Source: Brevibacillus centrosporus (lineage in GTDB: Bacteria > Bacillota > Bacilli > Brevibacillales > Brevibacillaceae). From it: DNA of 64,000 nucleotides. Below, piece after piece: positions 1 through 8,029 of the stretch. The notes beneath the pieces are model-generated. The model worked only from the letters and a program-made list of their open reading frames with translations, searched no databases and was not told where the DNA came from. A program made the translations under genes and the position numbers. The first letter of the stretch is position 1. Each line of letters starts with the position of its first letter. Location: positions 558,001-622,000 of the forward strand of contig NZ_RHHP01000001.1 in NCBI RefSeq assembly GCF_003710815.1, read 5' to 3'.

Positions 1-1221
1 GCCTGTTCCTGCAAAGCTGATTTTATAGCCGCCGATACCCGTGACAAGGATCGCTGCTGCCAGTACCATGTTGCGTTTGTTGGAGAAATCAATCTTGTTA
101 TCTACGTACATCCGCAAGCCTTGTGCTGCGATGATCCCGAACAGGATGATGGATACGCCGCCCAGCACTGGAGTTGGGATGCTCATCAAAAGCGTGCTGA
201 TCTTGCCGATGAAGGCAAACAGGATCGCTAGAACTGCTGCGAGGCCGATCACCATTTTGCTGAATACGCGGGTAATCGCGAGTACGCCGATATTTTCGCC
301 GTAGGTTGTTGCAGGAGGCCCACCGATGAACGCTGCAAGCGAAGTTGCGATACCGTCACCAAGCAAGCTGCGGTGCAGACCAGGGTCTTTCATCAGATCG
401 CGGTCCATAACTTTGCTCGTTACCAGAAGATGCCCCAGATGCTCGGCCAGTGTTACGAATGCGACTGGTGCGATAACCAGTGCTGCGATCCAAGCGGATG
501 GGTTGCCCATCGCTGCTGCGACTTCACCGAATTTGAAGTGAGTGGTGAACATTTCAGGGATGCTTACAACCCAAGGTGCATCCGCGATTTTTTGCAAGTC
601 GATCAGGTCCGGGTGACGCAAGAGTGTGTAGACATAGCCTACGATGATACCAATCAGAATCGGGATCAGACCCAAGAATCCGCGAAGGAGAACCGCTGCA
701 AAGATCGTTACAATCGTCGTTACCAAGGAAATTTCGATCGATGTCAGGGACATTTGCGATTGTCCGTCTACTGTTACCTTTGTTGCCATGTCGACTGCCA
801 CACCTGCAAGGCTCAAACCGATGACCACGATGACAGATGCGATGACGACTGGCGGGAGAACTTTGTCAATCCATTTGACACCTGCCTTTTGGACAATGGC
901 GGCAACGATGATGTACACCAGACCGGAGAGGAAGCATCCGAGCAGCGCCGTACCTACTCCGTGAGAAGCTGTGACCGCGATGATCGGTCCGATGAAGGCA
1001 AAGGAAGAACCCAGGTAGTTCGGGATTTTTCCTTTCGTGATCAACAGGAAGAGCAGCGTACCGATACCGCTTGTAAAAAGCGCCGTCGCCGGATCCAAGC
1101 CTGTCAGGATCGGGACGAGAACCGTCGAGCCAAACATGGCGAACAAGTGCTGGATAGACAGTGGCAGCAGTTTTTTCAGTTCAGGTGTTTCGTTAACATC
1201 AATGTAATTTTTCTGGCTCAT
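1..1221 (-). CDS. pyrP: Uracil permease, 3' end outside window
   Basis: This is a nucleobase:cation symporter of the NCS2/uracil permease family, which imports uracil across the membrane. About 407 codons are present before the window edge cuts the C-terminus. The translation starts MSQKNYIDVNETPELKKLLP and contains the family's repeated hydrophobic segments, with the landmark stretches LAEHLGHLLVT and ATTYGENIGVLAITR typical of uracil/xanthine permeases. The ATG at 1221 follows an AGGGGGAA ribosome site. It lies downstream of pyrR and behind its own PyrR-type attenuator, which matches the pyrR-pyrP order of Bacillus pyr operons. The family and the role are well supported. Confidence 0.95.
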   Translation of the reverse strand, partial: MSQKNYIDVNETPELKKLLPLSIQHLFAMFGSTVLVPILTGLDPATALFTSGIGTLLFLLITKGKIPNYLGSSFAFIGPIIAVTASHGVGTALLGCFLSGLVYIIVAAIVQKAGVKWIDKVLPPVVIASVIVVIGLSLAGVAVDMATKVTVDGQSQMSLTSIEISLVTTIVTIFAAVLLRGFLGLIPILIGIIVGYVYTLLRHPDLIDLQKIADAPWVVSIPEMFTTHFKFGEVAAAMGNPSAWIAALVIAPVAFVTLAEHLGHLLVTSKVMDRDLMKDPGLHRSLLGDGIATSLAAFIGGPPATTYGENIGVLAITRVFSKMVIGLAAVLAILFAFIGKISTLLMSIPTPVLGGVSIILFGIIAAQGLRMYVDNKIDFSNKRNMVLAAAILVTGIGGYKISFAGTG

Positions 1222-1283
1222 ACCGATAGGTTCCCCCTGCATTTCTTTTTCTTTCCTTTATCTTTTTGCTCGCTCTGTATTAG

Positions 1284-1356
1284 AAAACTTGGCTCCGCAG
1301 GTGAAGCCTTAGTTGCACGTATACTTGCTAAAAATCTTGCAAATTCTTACTGCACA
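1284..1356 (+). repeat. Small two-hairpin intergenic repeat, copy A
   Basis: On the plus strand this segment begins AAAACTTGGCTCCGC and continues through GCCTTAGTTGCAC, TATAC, GCTAA and AATCTT blocks. The same blocks occur in the same order at 46083-46164. In copy A the first stem is decayed: the right arm is reduced to AAGCC. The second mini-stem, TTAG paired with CTAA, is kept. The copy sits in the untranslated leader of pyrP, between the attenuator terminator and the ribosome site. Confidence 0.6.
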
Positions 1357-1360
1357 CAAG

Positions 1361-1389
1361 AAAAACCTCTTCGTGCGGGCACAAAGAGG
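1361..1389 (-). terminator. Attenuator terminator ahead of pyrP
   Basis: On the minus strand CCTCTTTGTGCCC is followed by a short loop, GAAGAGG and then TTTTT. This is a classic intrinsic terminator stem between the PyrR-binding loop and the pyrP start. It is expected to form when PyrR is bound, stopping pyrP transcription. Confidence 0.85.
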
Positions 1390-1428
1390 TCAGCTTCTCC
1401 ACAAACATGGGAAGATATCTGCCTCTTG

Positions 1429-1444
1429 CCGACCTCACGGGATC
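1429..1444 (-). promoter_or_regulatory. PyrR-binding loop in pyrP leader
   Basis: The minus strand reads ATCCCGTGAGGTC, which fits the PyrR mRNA-binding consensus ARUCCNGNGAGGYU at nearly all positions. It lies about 40 nt before the terminator, the arrangement of the anti-antiterminator in Bacillus pyr attenuators. UMP-bound PyrR would favour the terminator. Confidence 0.8.
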
Positions 1445-1483
1445 GTTTTTAAAGAGGAGTTATTCAGTTGTGTTTAACGTGTA

Positions 1484-1515
1484 GGAAATGATAAGCGTTT
1501 ACGCTTATCATTTCC
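1484..1515. repeat. Perfect 14-bp inverted repeat between pyrR and pyrP leader
   Basis: GGAAATGATAAGCG is followed by TTTA and then its exact reverse complement, a 14-bp perfect stem with a 4-nt loop. There is no T-run on either strand, so it is not a standard intrinsic terminator. It lies downstream of the pyrR stop and upstream of the second PyrR loop. An mRNA-processing or stability hairpin, or a protein operator, is possible; the function is unknown. Confidence 0.7.
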
Positions 1516-1583
1516 GGAGCGCATGGAAACTTTCCGCTAAAACGCGGTCGCTCCTCCATGCATAGGCCTCGGTAGAGGTTTTC

Positions 1584-2123
<540 letters not shown>

Positions 2124-2158
2124 CTACTTACCCCCCTGACGGGAACTGTGGACGTAAG

Positions 2159-2190
2159 AAAAAAGGCTTCTTGTCAGGAGACAAGAAGCC
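2159..2190 (-). terminator. Attenuator terminator ahead of pyrR
   Basis: On the minus strand GGCTTCTTGTC, a three-base loop and GACAAGAAGCC are followed by TTTTTT. The 11-bp stem with U-tract lies just before the pyrR ribosome site and is the terminator half of the first pyr attenuator. Confidence 0.92.
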
Positions 2191-2261
2191 ACTGGACGCG
2201 ACGGTAGAAGAAGACATCAGCATGTCCGCTTGCACCGTTTTGTCGATTCCGTGCCCTTGTC

Positions 2262-2275
2262 AGCCTCTCTGGACT
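2262..2275 (-). promoter_or_regulatory. PyrR-binding loop in pyrR leader
   Basis: The minus strand reads AGTCCAGAGAGGCT, an exact match to the PyrR-binding consensus ARUCCNGNGAGGYU. It lies between the promoter and the pyrR attenuator terminator. Confidence 0.92.
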
Positions 2276-2304
2276 GCATTTAAAGGTTCCATTCGTCATG
2301 TAGG

Positions 2305-2333
2305 ATTATGTCATGAATCGGGACGACTGTCAA
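2305..2333 (-). promoter_or_regulatory. SigA promoter of the pyr operon
   Basis: The -35 TTGACA (2328-2333) and the -10 CATAAT (2305-2310) are separated by exactly 17 nt on the minus strand. Transcription would start about 30 nt before the PyrR-binding loop. This is the best vegetative promoter seen in the left part of the window. Confidence 0.85.
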
Positions 2334-2419
2334 TGGCTTTTCGGACATTTTATTTAAGAAAATCACATTTCCATCCACTTGATTTTTACTTTCACTAAAA
2401 TTCAATTGTTAAATACCTA

Positions 2420-3784
2420 TTAGGCTCCTGGCTTTGGTGCTGTTTCTCTCTCCCAATAGACACTGACCCACTCAGGTAGATAATTGCCGTAGTAGCCAAT
2501 ATCCCCCGTGACGTTTCTCAGCAATTCCGTTTCTTTTCCCTGCCATGACAGGAACACGGATCCGTGAAGCGCATTGTCTAGCCTCACGAACAGCAGCTGC
2601 TTGCCATCGAGCGATGGAGCTGGGTAATAATCAGCTGTTGCATTCGTTCCTTTTGTCACTTGCTGGGCTTTTTCCCCTACAGCCTGCTGCCAAATCCGCT
2701 GGCCCGGAACCATCACTTTATTCGGATCGTAGTGGTATTCCGCTGCTTCCCCACGGGAGAAGAATACCGAATACGGTGCACCCAAGGTCCATACAGGCAG
2801 CGTATCTACGTTTCCTTCCGGGCTATCTGACACGACTTTGCCGTTCGTGTCAGCGAACTTCAGATGCTTGTGGGAGGTCGCCATCCGATCTGTTCCGTCG
2901 ATAAAAGCAAGCTGCTTGCCATCCGGGGACCAGCGGAGCCATTGCGTGTGAATCAGTCCCGTGCCCAGATCCACAGGCTTCCTTTTGGGCTGACTCCGAT
3001 CAAAAAGCTGGATGGGCACCCCATCGGCGGACAGAGACGCGGAATTGTATTGGAGGTAGTATCCCACATGCACTCCATCCGAGGAAATGGCCAACGCCCT
3101 CGCTGCCCATGGCCAGATCCCTTCCTCCATATTGGGAGGTGGTGCAATCGGGTAGCTTGCTGTGGTTTTTCCCGTGAGCTCACGCAGCTGAAGAGTCATC
3201 CCCCGATCCTTCGTCGCAGGGGTCGACACCAGGAGCTGCTTCCCATCCGGCATCCAGGAGAAGTCCACAAAATCTACGTTCTTCTCGCTGTAGACTTCGC
3301 TTACGGCTCCGTTCTTCCATTCTTTTATTAAAAACATCGACTGCGGGTTTTCCGCACTTCCCCCGTTCACGAAGAAGGCAACCTGCAACCCCGTCGGCGA
3401 CCATTTCGGCTGGTCCATTACGGGTCTGTCATCCAATTGGACCGCTACCGTGCCATCTGCTTTTACCGCCCATAAGTACCCGGGTGTGGAATACGTGTCG
3501 CTTCCTTTGTATTTCAAAAACAGCAGCCACTCACCATCTGCTGACCAGCCTACGATTTGAGCTGCTCCATCCACAGTTACTTGCTTTGGAGATGATCCTC
3601 TCTCTCGGGCATCCAGCAGCCACAGATGGTCCTGGTTGGTGAAAGCGAGTTTGGCTGCTACTGTTTCCTGACTCACCCGTACAGGCAGCACAGACTGCTC
3701 TTGCGCCATCGCTGGTCCAGCACCCGCCGCAAGCATCCCAACCAGACTCGCTATGCTCATCCACGCGAGCCATTTTTTCCGCAT
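2420..3784 (-). CDS. Secreted TolB/WD40-like beta-propeller protein
   Basis: This is a 454-aa protein with a signal peptide at residues 1-27 (MRKKWLAWMSIASLVGMLAA, cleavage near AMAQ). The rest contains repeated propeller blades with DG-K-L phrases such as SWMPDGKQLLVS, WSPDGKQLAFID and SLDGKQLLFVR. I chose the ATG at 3784 because AAGGAGGAGG lies directly upstream; the reading frame is open further upstream but that part lacks signal features. The function is not known. It probably acts outside the membrane, possibly binding a wall or surface ligand. No enzyme motif is visible. Confidence 0.8.
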   Translation of the reverse strand: MRKKWLAWMSIASLVGMLAAGAGPAMAQEQSVLPVRVSQETVAAKLAFTNQDHLWLLDARERGSSPKQVTVDGAAQIVGWSADGEWLLFLKYKGSDTYSTPGYLWAVKADGTVAVQLDDRPVMDQPKWSPTGLQVAFFVNGGSAENPQSMFLIKEWKNGAVSEVYSEKNVDFVDFSWMPDGKQLLVSTPATKDRGMTLQLRELTGKTTASYPIAPPPNMEEGIWPWAARALAISSDGVHVGYYLQYNSASLSADGVPIQLFDRSQPKRKPVDLGTGLIHTQWLRWSPDGKQLAFIDGTDRMATSHKHLKFADTNGKVVSDSPEGNVDTLPVWTLGAPYSVFFSRGEAAEYHYDPNKVMVPGQRIWQQAVGEKAQQVTKGTNATADYYPAPSLDGKQLLFVRLDNALHGSVFLSWQGKETELLRNVTGDIGYYGNYLPEWVSVYWERETAPKPGA

Positions 3785-3821
3785 TCTGAATTCCTCCTCC
3801 TTTTTCATCCGGTACAAAAAA

Positions 3822-3862
3822 ACGCCAAGGATGATGGACGACCAATCTTCCCTAGCGTTTTC
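3822..3862 (-). terminator. Probable terminator after VOC-family gene
   Basis: On the minus strand AACGCTAGG pairs imperfectly with CCTTGGCGTT across a roughly 20-nt loop and is followed by TTTTTT. It lies just after the stop at 3885 and before the start of the propeller gene. Confidence 0.6.
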
Positions 3863-3884
3863 CTTTCCGCAGCTGTTTATGTAA

Positions 3885-4286
3885 CTAGACAGAAGCAGTC
3901 TGAAGCAGCAAATATTGATTTCCGTAGAGGTCCGTAAATACCGCTTCGGTTCCGTACATGACATCATGTGGCTCTGTGAGAAAGGGAACGCCTTTTTGCC
4001 GGAAAGCTTCATACGTTCCTGCGAAGTCCTCTGTTTGCCATACCCACATCGGGTTTTTCCCTACCAGGGCAAGCATTTGGTCCGCTACTTCCTCACGATG
4101 CCAGTGCGTCGGATCGTGCAAGACGATTTCCACCTCTTGATTAGGCAAACCAATGGTCAGCCAACGAGAGCCGTTGTCCATCCGAGAGTCCATGCGCTTT
4201 TCAAAGCCAAGCTTTTCCGTATAAAACTGCAGAGCTTCTTCACAGTCACGCACATACAGCGTCACATGCGCCAGTTTCGTAAGCAT
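3885..4286 (-). CDS. VOC / glyoxalase-bleomycin resistance family protein
   Basis: This is a 133-aa single-domain protein of the vicinal oxygen chelate fold. It has the N-terminal pattern LAHVTLYVRDCEEALQFYTEKLGFE, where a metal-ligand His sits in the first strand, and the C-terminal EAVFTDLYGNQYLLLQ strand with a metal-ligand-type acidic region. The start at 4286 follows AGGGGAT. Members range from glyoxalases to antibiotic-binding proteins and the substrate cannot be read here. It lies 14 bp after rluD and may be cotranscribed with it. Confidence 0.85.
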   Translation of the reverse strand: MLTKLAHVTLYVRDCEEALQFYTEKLGFEKRMDSRMDNGSRWLTIGLPNQEVEIVLHDPTHWHREEVADQMLALVGKNPMWVWQTEDFAGTYEAFRQKGVPFLTEPHDVMYGTEAVFTDLYGNQYLLLQTASV

Positions 4287-4300
4287 CCGATCCCCTCGCT

Positions 4301-5230
4301 TTATGCTTGTTTGAGGAATGCAATAATGTCTGTCAAATCTTGCGGCAGATCAGCTTCAAATTCCAAATGCTCTCCCGTACGTGGATGCGTAAAGCCCAAA
4401 GTCTTGGCATGAAGCGCTTGACCATCCAGCTCCAGCGTATTCTTCGGTCCGTATTTGGGGTCTCCCGCCAGCGGATAGCCGATGTACTTCATGTGAACAC
4501 GGATCTGGTGCGTTCTCCCTGTCTCCAGCTTGAGCTCGACCAAGGTAAATTCCTTGAACCGCTCCAGCACGATGAAATGAGTCACGGCAGGCTTGCTGTT
4601 TTCAAACACAACAGCCATTTGCTGACGATTTTTCGGATCGCGACCGATCGGGGCATCGATGGTTCCCATCTCATGCTGGATCACTCCATGGACGATGGCA
4701 ACGTACGTGCGATTGACGGTATGCTCTTTTAACTGTTCCGCAAGTCCCATATGCGCCTTGTCGTTTTTCGCCACCATCAATAAACCTGAGGTGTCCTTAT
4801 CAATGCGGTGTACAATCCCGGGACGCAGAACCCCGTTGATCCCGGACAAATCCTTGCAATGCGCCAGAAGTCCATTCACCAGTGTCCCGGAGTAATGACC
4901 AGGGGCTGGGTGCACGACGAGTCCACGCGGCTTGTTGACAACCACCACGTCCGAATCTTCATACACGATGTCCAGCGGCATGGATTCCGGTTGAATCGCC
5001 ATTTCCTTTGGCGGTGGAACGCGCAGCGTAATTTCATCGTCCGCTTGCAGCTTGTAATTGTTTTTGACCGCCTCTCCATTTACGGTGACGCGTCCCTCTT
5101 TAATCCAAGCTTGTACCTGCGAACGGGACCAGTCATCATTTTGCAGGGTGATGTATTTGTCAATCCGTTCACTGTTGTCTGTAGAATCTGCCGTCCAATC
5201 GTAACGTTCAAATAATTGCGTGTCGTTCAT
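4301..5230 (-). CDS. rluD: 23S rRNA pseudouridine synthase, RluD family
   Basis: A 309-aa RluA/RluD-type synthase. An S4 RNA-binding domain spans about residues 20-80 (ERIDKYI, WIKEGRVTVNG). The catalytic domain carries GIVHRIDKDTSGL, in which D144 is the conserved catalytic aspartate, and the TGRTHQIRVH motif. It isomerises uridines in large-subunit rRNA. The start at 5230 has GAGGAG upstream. It follows lspA closely, as in the Bacillus lspA-ylyB order. Confidence 0.93.
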   Translation of the reverse strand: MNDTQLFERYDWTADSTDNSERIDKYITLQNDDWSRSQVQAWIKEGRVTVNGEAVKNNYKLQADDEITLRVPPPKEMAIQPESMPLDIVYEDSDVVVVNKPRGLVVHPAPGHYSGTLVNGLLAHCKDLSGINGVLRPGIVHRIDKDTSGLLMVAKNDKAHMGLAEQLKEHTVNRTYVAIVHGVIQHEMGTIDAPIGRDPKNRQQMAVVFENSKPAVTHFIVLERFKEFTLVELKLETGRTHQIRVHMKYIGYPLAGDPKYGPKNTLELDGQALHAKTLGFTHPRTGEHLEFEADLPQDLTDIIAFLKQA

Positions 5231-5313
5231 CTATGTCTCCTCATTCCATTACTGTCCAGACAAACACTCGTTGTCCATACTAACGCTAGTATCCTCGAAA
5301 AAGATGCTTTCCA

Positions 5314-5763
5314 TTACCGACCGTTCTTTCTTCCCTCAAGCAGTACATCCAGGAGCAAAACGACGACTCCGATGGTGATCGCCATATCTGCAACGTTGAA
5401 AATCGGGAAATTGATCAGCGTGAAGTCCAGGAAATCGACTACCTGGCCTGTTGTTGCGCGATCGATGAAATTGCCGACTGCGCCTCCCAAAACAAGAGAT
5501 AAGGCAAGGGACACGCGCGGCTGCTTTTTGCCGATTCGGATCAGGGAGTAGATGATCCCGACGACAACCGCAAGTGTAATGATAATAAACAGCCAACGTT
5601 GGTTTTGCAAAATACCGAACGCAGCCCCCATGTTTCGATGGGACGTGAGATGAAAGACGTCCGCGATCAGCGGGATCGATTCTCCTCGTTCCATATGTTT
5701 TAATACCAGCTGCTTGGTCCACTGATCAAGCGCGATAATGATTACAGCAATGAGATAGTACAA
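5314..5763 (-). CDS. lspA: Lipoprotein signal peptidase II, TTG start
   Basis: LspA (149 aa) cleaves prolipoprotein signal peptides at the lipobox cysteine. Four hydrophobic helices are visible. The conserved acidic motifs are present: GNFIDR (D101), VVDF (D110) and FNVADM (D126), which include the catalytic aspartate pair. The best start is the TTG at 5763, placed 8 nt after AAGGAGG; no ATG fits. Lipobox proteins in this window, such as the DUF4247 protein, would be substrates. Confidence 0.95.
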   Translation of the reverse strand: MYYLIAVIIIALDQWTKQLVLKHMERGESIPLIADVFHLTSHRNMGAAFGILQNQRWLFIIITLAVVVGIIYSLIRIGKKQPRVSLALSLVLGGAVGNFIDRATTGQVVDFLDFTLINFPIFNVADMAITIGVVVLLLDVLLEGRKNGR

Positions 5764-5834
5764 TGGGATGTCCTCCTTCGTCTGACTCAGGTCAGCCTAG
5801 CAGCATGTCAAATGTACATTTTACCACAGCAGAA

Positions 5835-6476
5835 TTACTTGAACAAGCGCTTCCCTTTTTTATACAGCCGGTAGCCTTTGCGTATGGCATCCAGCACCCA
5901 GAGCGGGATTTTCCAGCCGCGATCCTTCATGAAAGGAAGGTAAATGCGGTAATACGCCTTGCGCAAATCTTTCCACTTGCTGTCCGGGATGTTTTTGTAA
6001 TAATCCGAGACGTCAATCAAATACCCTCGCCCTTGATCCATCAGCACGTTTTTTCCGTGGACATCATGGGGGAAAAGTCCTTTCTTCCTGGCCTCAATCA
6101 ATGCTTCCTCCACGTCCTCGATCACTTGTGGCAGAATCGGAATCCCAAAGCGGACACAGTCAAACAAGGAAATGCCATTGATCCGCTTTAAGACCAAGTA
6201 TCCTGGCTCAGCATGATAACAAACGGGAAAGGAACGTGTCTCTCCCAGCCTGCGGTAGACATCCACTTCCTGCTCCCAGCCTGGACGCCCTGGCGCATAC
6301 AGCTTGATCACGACACCCGGATAGTCGGGGTGGCCGAACACAGCCGCATAATTGCCCGTACCAACCAGCTCCCACGGATAAGGGGTATGCAGGACGACTA
6401 CGGGATCGTCGGGTGACTGGCTTTTCAGTTTCACTTCCTGTAAAAAACTTTGCAAAACGTGATGATCAATACGCAT
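5835..6476 (-). CDS. Protein-kinase-like protein (YrzF-type)
   Basis: A 213-aa compact kinase-fold protein. A glycine-rich loop (VGTGNYAAVFG, about 38-48) is followed by VIKLY with the candidate ATP-binding K58. The catalytic loop HDVHGKNVLM (137-146) and the metal-binding IDVSD (D155) resemble those of small Rio/lipopolysaccharide-kinase-like proteins and of Bacillus YrzF. The basic C-terminus ends KKGKRLFK. The substrate is unknown. It lies upstream of lspA and downstream of the glucan operon terminator. Confidence 0.75.
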   Translation of the reverse strand: MRIDHHVLQSFLQEVKLKSQSPDDPVVVLHTPYPWELVGTGNYAAVFGHPDYPGVVIKLYAPGRPGWEQEVDVYRRLGETRSFPVCYHAEPGYLVLKRINGISLFDCVRFGIPILPQVIEDVEEALIEARKKGLFPHDVHGKNVLMDQGRGYLIDVSDYYKNIPDSKWKDLRKAYYRIYLPFMKDRGWKIPLWVLDAIRKGYRLYKKGKRLFK

Positions 6477-6535
6477 AGGACCTCATCTCTACTTTTTCAG
6501 TGACTTCTACTCTTTGATTCTAGCAAAAGGAGAGG

Positions 6536-6577
6536 TCTAAAAAAAGAAAGAACCACGCTGATTTAAGCGGGTTCTGC
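6536..6577 (-). terminator. Terminator of the alpha-glucan operon
   Basis: On the minus strand GAACCCGCT and AGCGTGGTTC form a near-perfect stem around TTAAATC, followed by TTTCTTTTTTT. It lies just after the stop of the last gene of the operon. Confidence 0.85.
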
Positions 6578-6585
6578 TTCCTTTC

Positions 6586-8013
6586 TCACACATTAACCTC
6601 CAAAAACCAATCGCGGATCGATTCTTTCAACTTTTCCAGGGCGACCATGCTCGTAGCTTCACAATAGATGCGCACAAGCGGCTCTGTACCAGAGGGGCGA
6701 ATCAAGACCCAATTCCCTTCGTCTAGAAGAAGCTTGATGCCATCCATCCGATTGATCGCTTTGACCGCAAAAGGTCCGACCTGCCGTGGAGGGGACGAAA
6801 CCATTTCGCGAATCCATTCGTCTTTTTCCGGCAGCCGGATATCCAGTCGCGTGTGGAACAATTCGCCAAAGTGGTCGTATACGTCTCGGAGGATTTGGTC
6901 GATGCCTTTGCCTTCCACGGCGCACATTTCCGCCAAAAGCAAGTTGATCAGGACGCCATCCTTTTCCGGTATGTGTCCGTGAATGCTCGCTCCCCCGCTC
7001 TCTTCGCCCCCGATCAGGACATCGCCCTTCAGCATATGCTCCCCGATGTATTTAAAACCGACGGGCGTCTCCACAAGCTCCAGTCCGTAGCTTTCTGCCA
7101 TGCGATCCAGCAGATGTGTCGTCGCTACTGTTCGGACGATTTTTCCAGAAAGCTTGCGGTTTTTGACGAGATGATAGGTGAGCAGCACAAGCACGCCATT
7201 TGGAGAAATGTACTGTCCGTAGCGGTCCACTGCTCCGAAGCGATCCGCATCTCCGTCATTTGCAAGACCGAGAGACGCTCCTCGGCTGACCACTTCTGTT
7301 TTCAGCAGGCTTAAATGCTTGTCATTGGGCTCCGGCAAATCTCCGCCGAATGCCGCGTCCGGCGTCTCCCGAATCCCTACATTTTTCACACCTGCCTCTG
7401 TCAAAAGACCTGTCACGTATCCCATCCCTGCTCCGTGCATGGCATCCACGACGACCTCCAGAGAGGAGCTTCTCAGCGCATCCAACTGCACCAATCTGCG
7501 CAAATGCGATTCATAGTGCGGGCGCAAGACGATCACCTGGAGTCTTTTGTCAGCCTTTGCCTCTGCGAGCGAGATCGTTTTCACTTCTCCCGTCTCCTGG
7601 ATGACCGAGATCCATTCTTCCAGCCTTTTCGTGATGACAGGAGTAGCTGGACCTGCGTAATGCGGAATGTACTTCATCCCGTTGTACTCGGGCGGATTGT
7701 GGCTGGCGGTGATCATGATGGCTCCACTCGCCGCGAAGTGTTTGACCCCAAAGGCAACAGCTGGTGTCGGTGCTGCTTCGTTTACCAGATAGGTGCGAAT
7801 CTGGTTGGCAGTAAGGACGCTAACGACTTCCTCCGCAAACCTGCGCCCCAAAAATCGGGTGTCGTGACCGACGAGGATCGGCTGTTCCTGCTGCCCCATC
7901 TCTATTGTATAGCGGGCAATCGCCTGGGCGACAATGCGCACGTTTTCCACCGTAAATTCATCAGCTACGATTGCACGCCATCCATCTGTACCGAAGCGAA
8001 TCGCTCTTTTCAT
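6586..8013 (-). CDS. Phosphohexomutase (phosphoglucomutase/phosphomannomutase family)
   Basis: A 475-aa alpha-D-phosphohexomutase with every active-site element intact. The phosphoserine loop TASHNPPEYNG has S104, the metal loop is DGDADR (253-258), the sugar-recognition loop is GGEESGGAS, and the C-terminal phosphate loop is RPSGTEPLVRIY. It would interconvert glucose-1-phosphate and glucose-6-phosphate, or the mannose equivalents. It is the last gene of the alpha-glucan operon, 16 bp after the GH15 gene. An intact mutase here fits supply of Glc-1-P to the nucleotidyltransferase or recovery of released sugar. Confidence 0.93.
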   Translation of the reverse strand: MKRAIRFGTDGWRAIVADEFTVENVRIVAQAIARYTIEMGQQEQPILVGHDTRFLGRRFAEEVVSVLTANQIRTYLVNEAAPTPAVAFGVKHFAASGAIMITASHNPPEYNGMKYIPHYAGPATPVITKRLEEWISVIQETGEVKTISLAEAKADKRLQVIVLRPHYESHLRRLVQLDALRSSSLEVVVDAMHGAGMGYVTGLLTEAGVKNVGIRETPDAAFGGDLPEPNDKHLSLLKTEVVSRGASLGLANDGDADRFGAVDRYGQYISPNGVLVLLTYHLVKNRKLSGKIVRTVATTHLLDRMAESYGLELVETPVGFKYIGEHMLKGDVLIGGEESGGASIHGHIPEKDGVLINLLLAEMCAVEGKGIDQILRDVYDHFGELFHTRLDIRLPEKDEWIREMVSSPPRQVGPFAVKAINRMDGIKLLLDEGNWVLIRPSGTEPLVRIYCEATSMVALEKLKESIRDWFLEVNV

Positions 8014-8029
8014 CTTCTCTCTCCTCTCA

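Noticed and set aside
373-1452. 359-codon plus-strand open frame
   Set aside because: It is antisense to pyrP and its leader, with composition typical of a shadow frame (many Cys, Arg and Asp).
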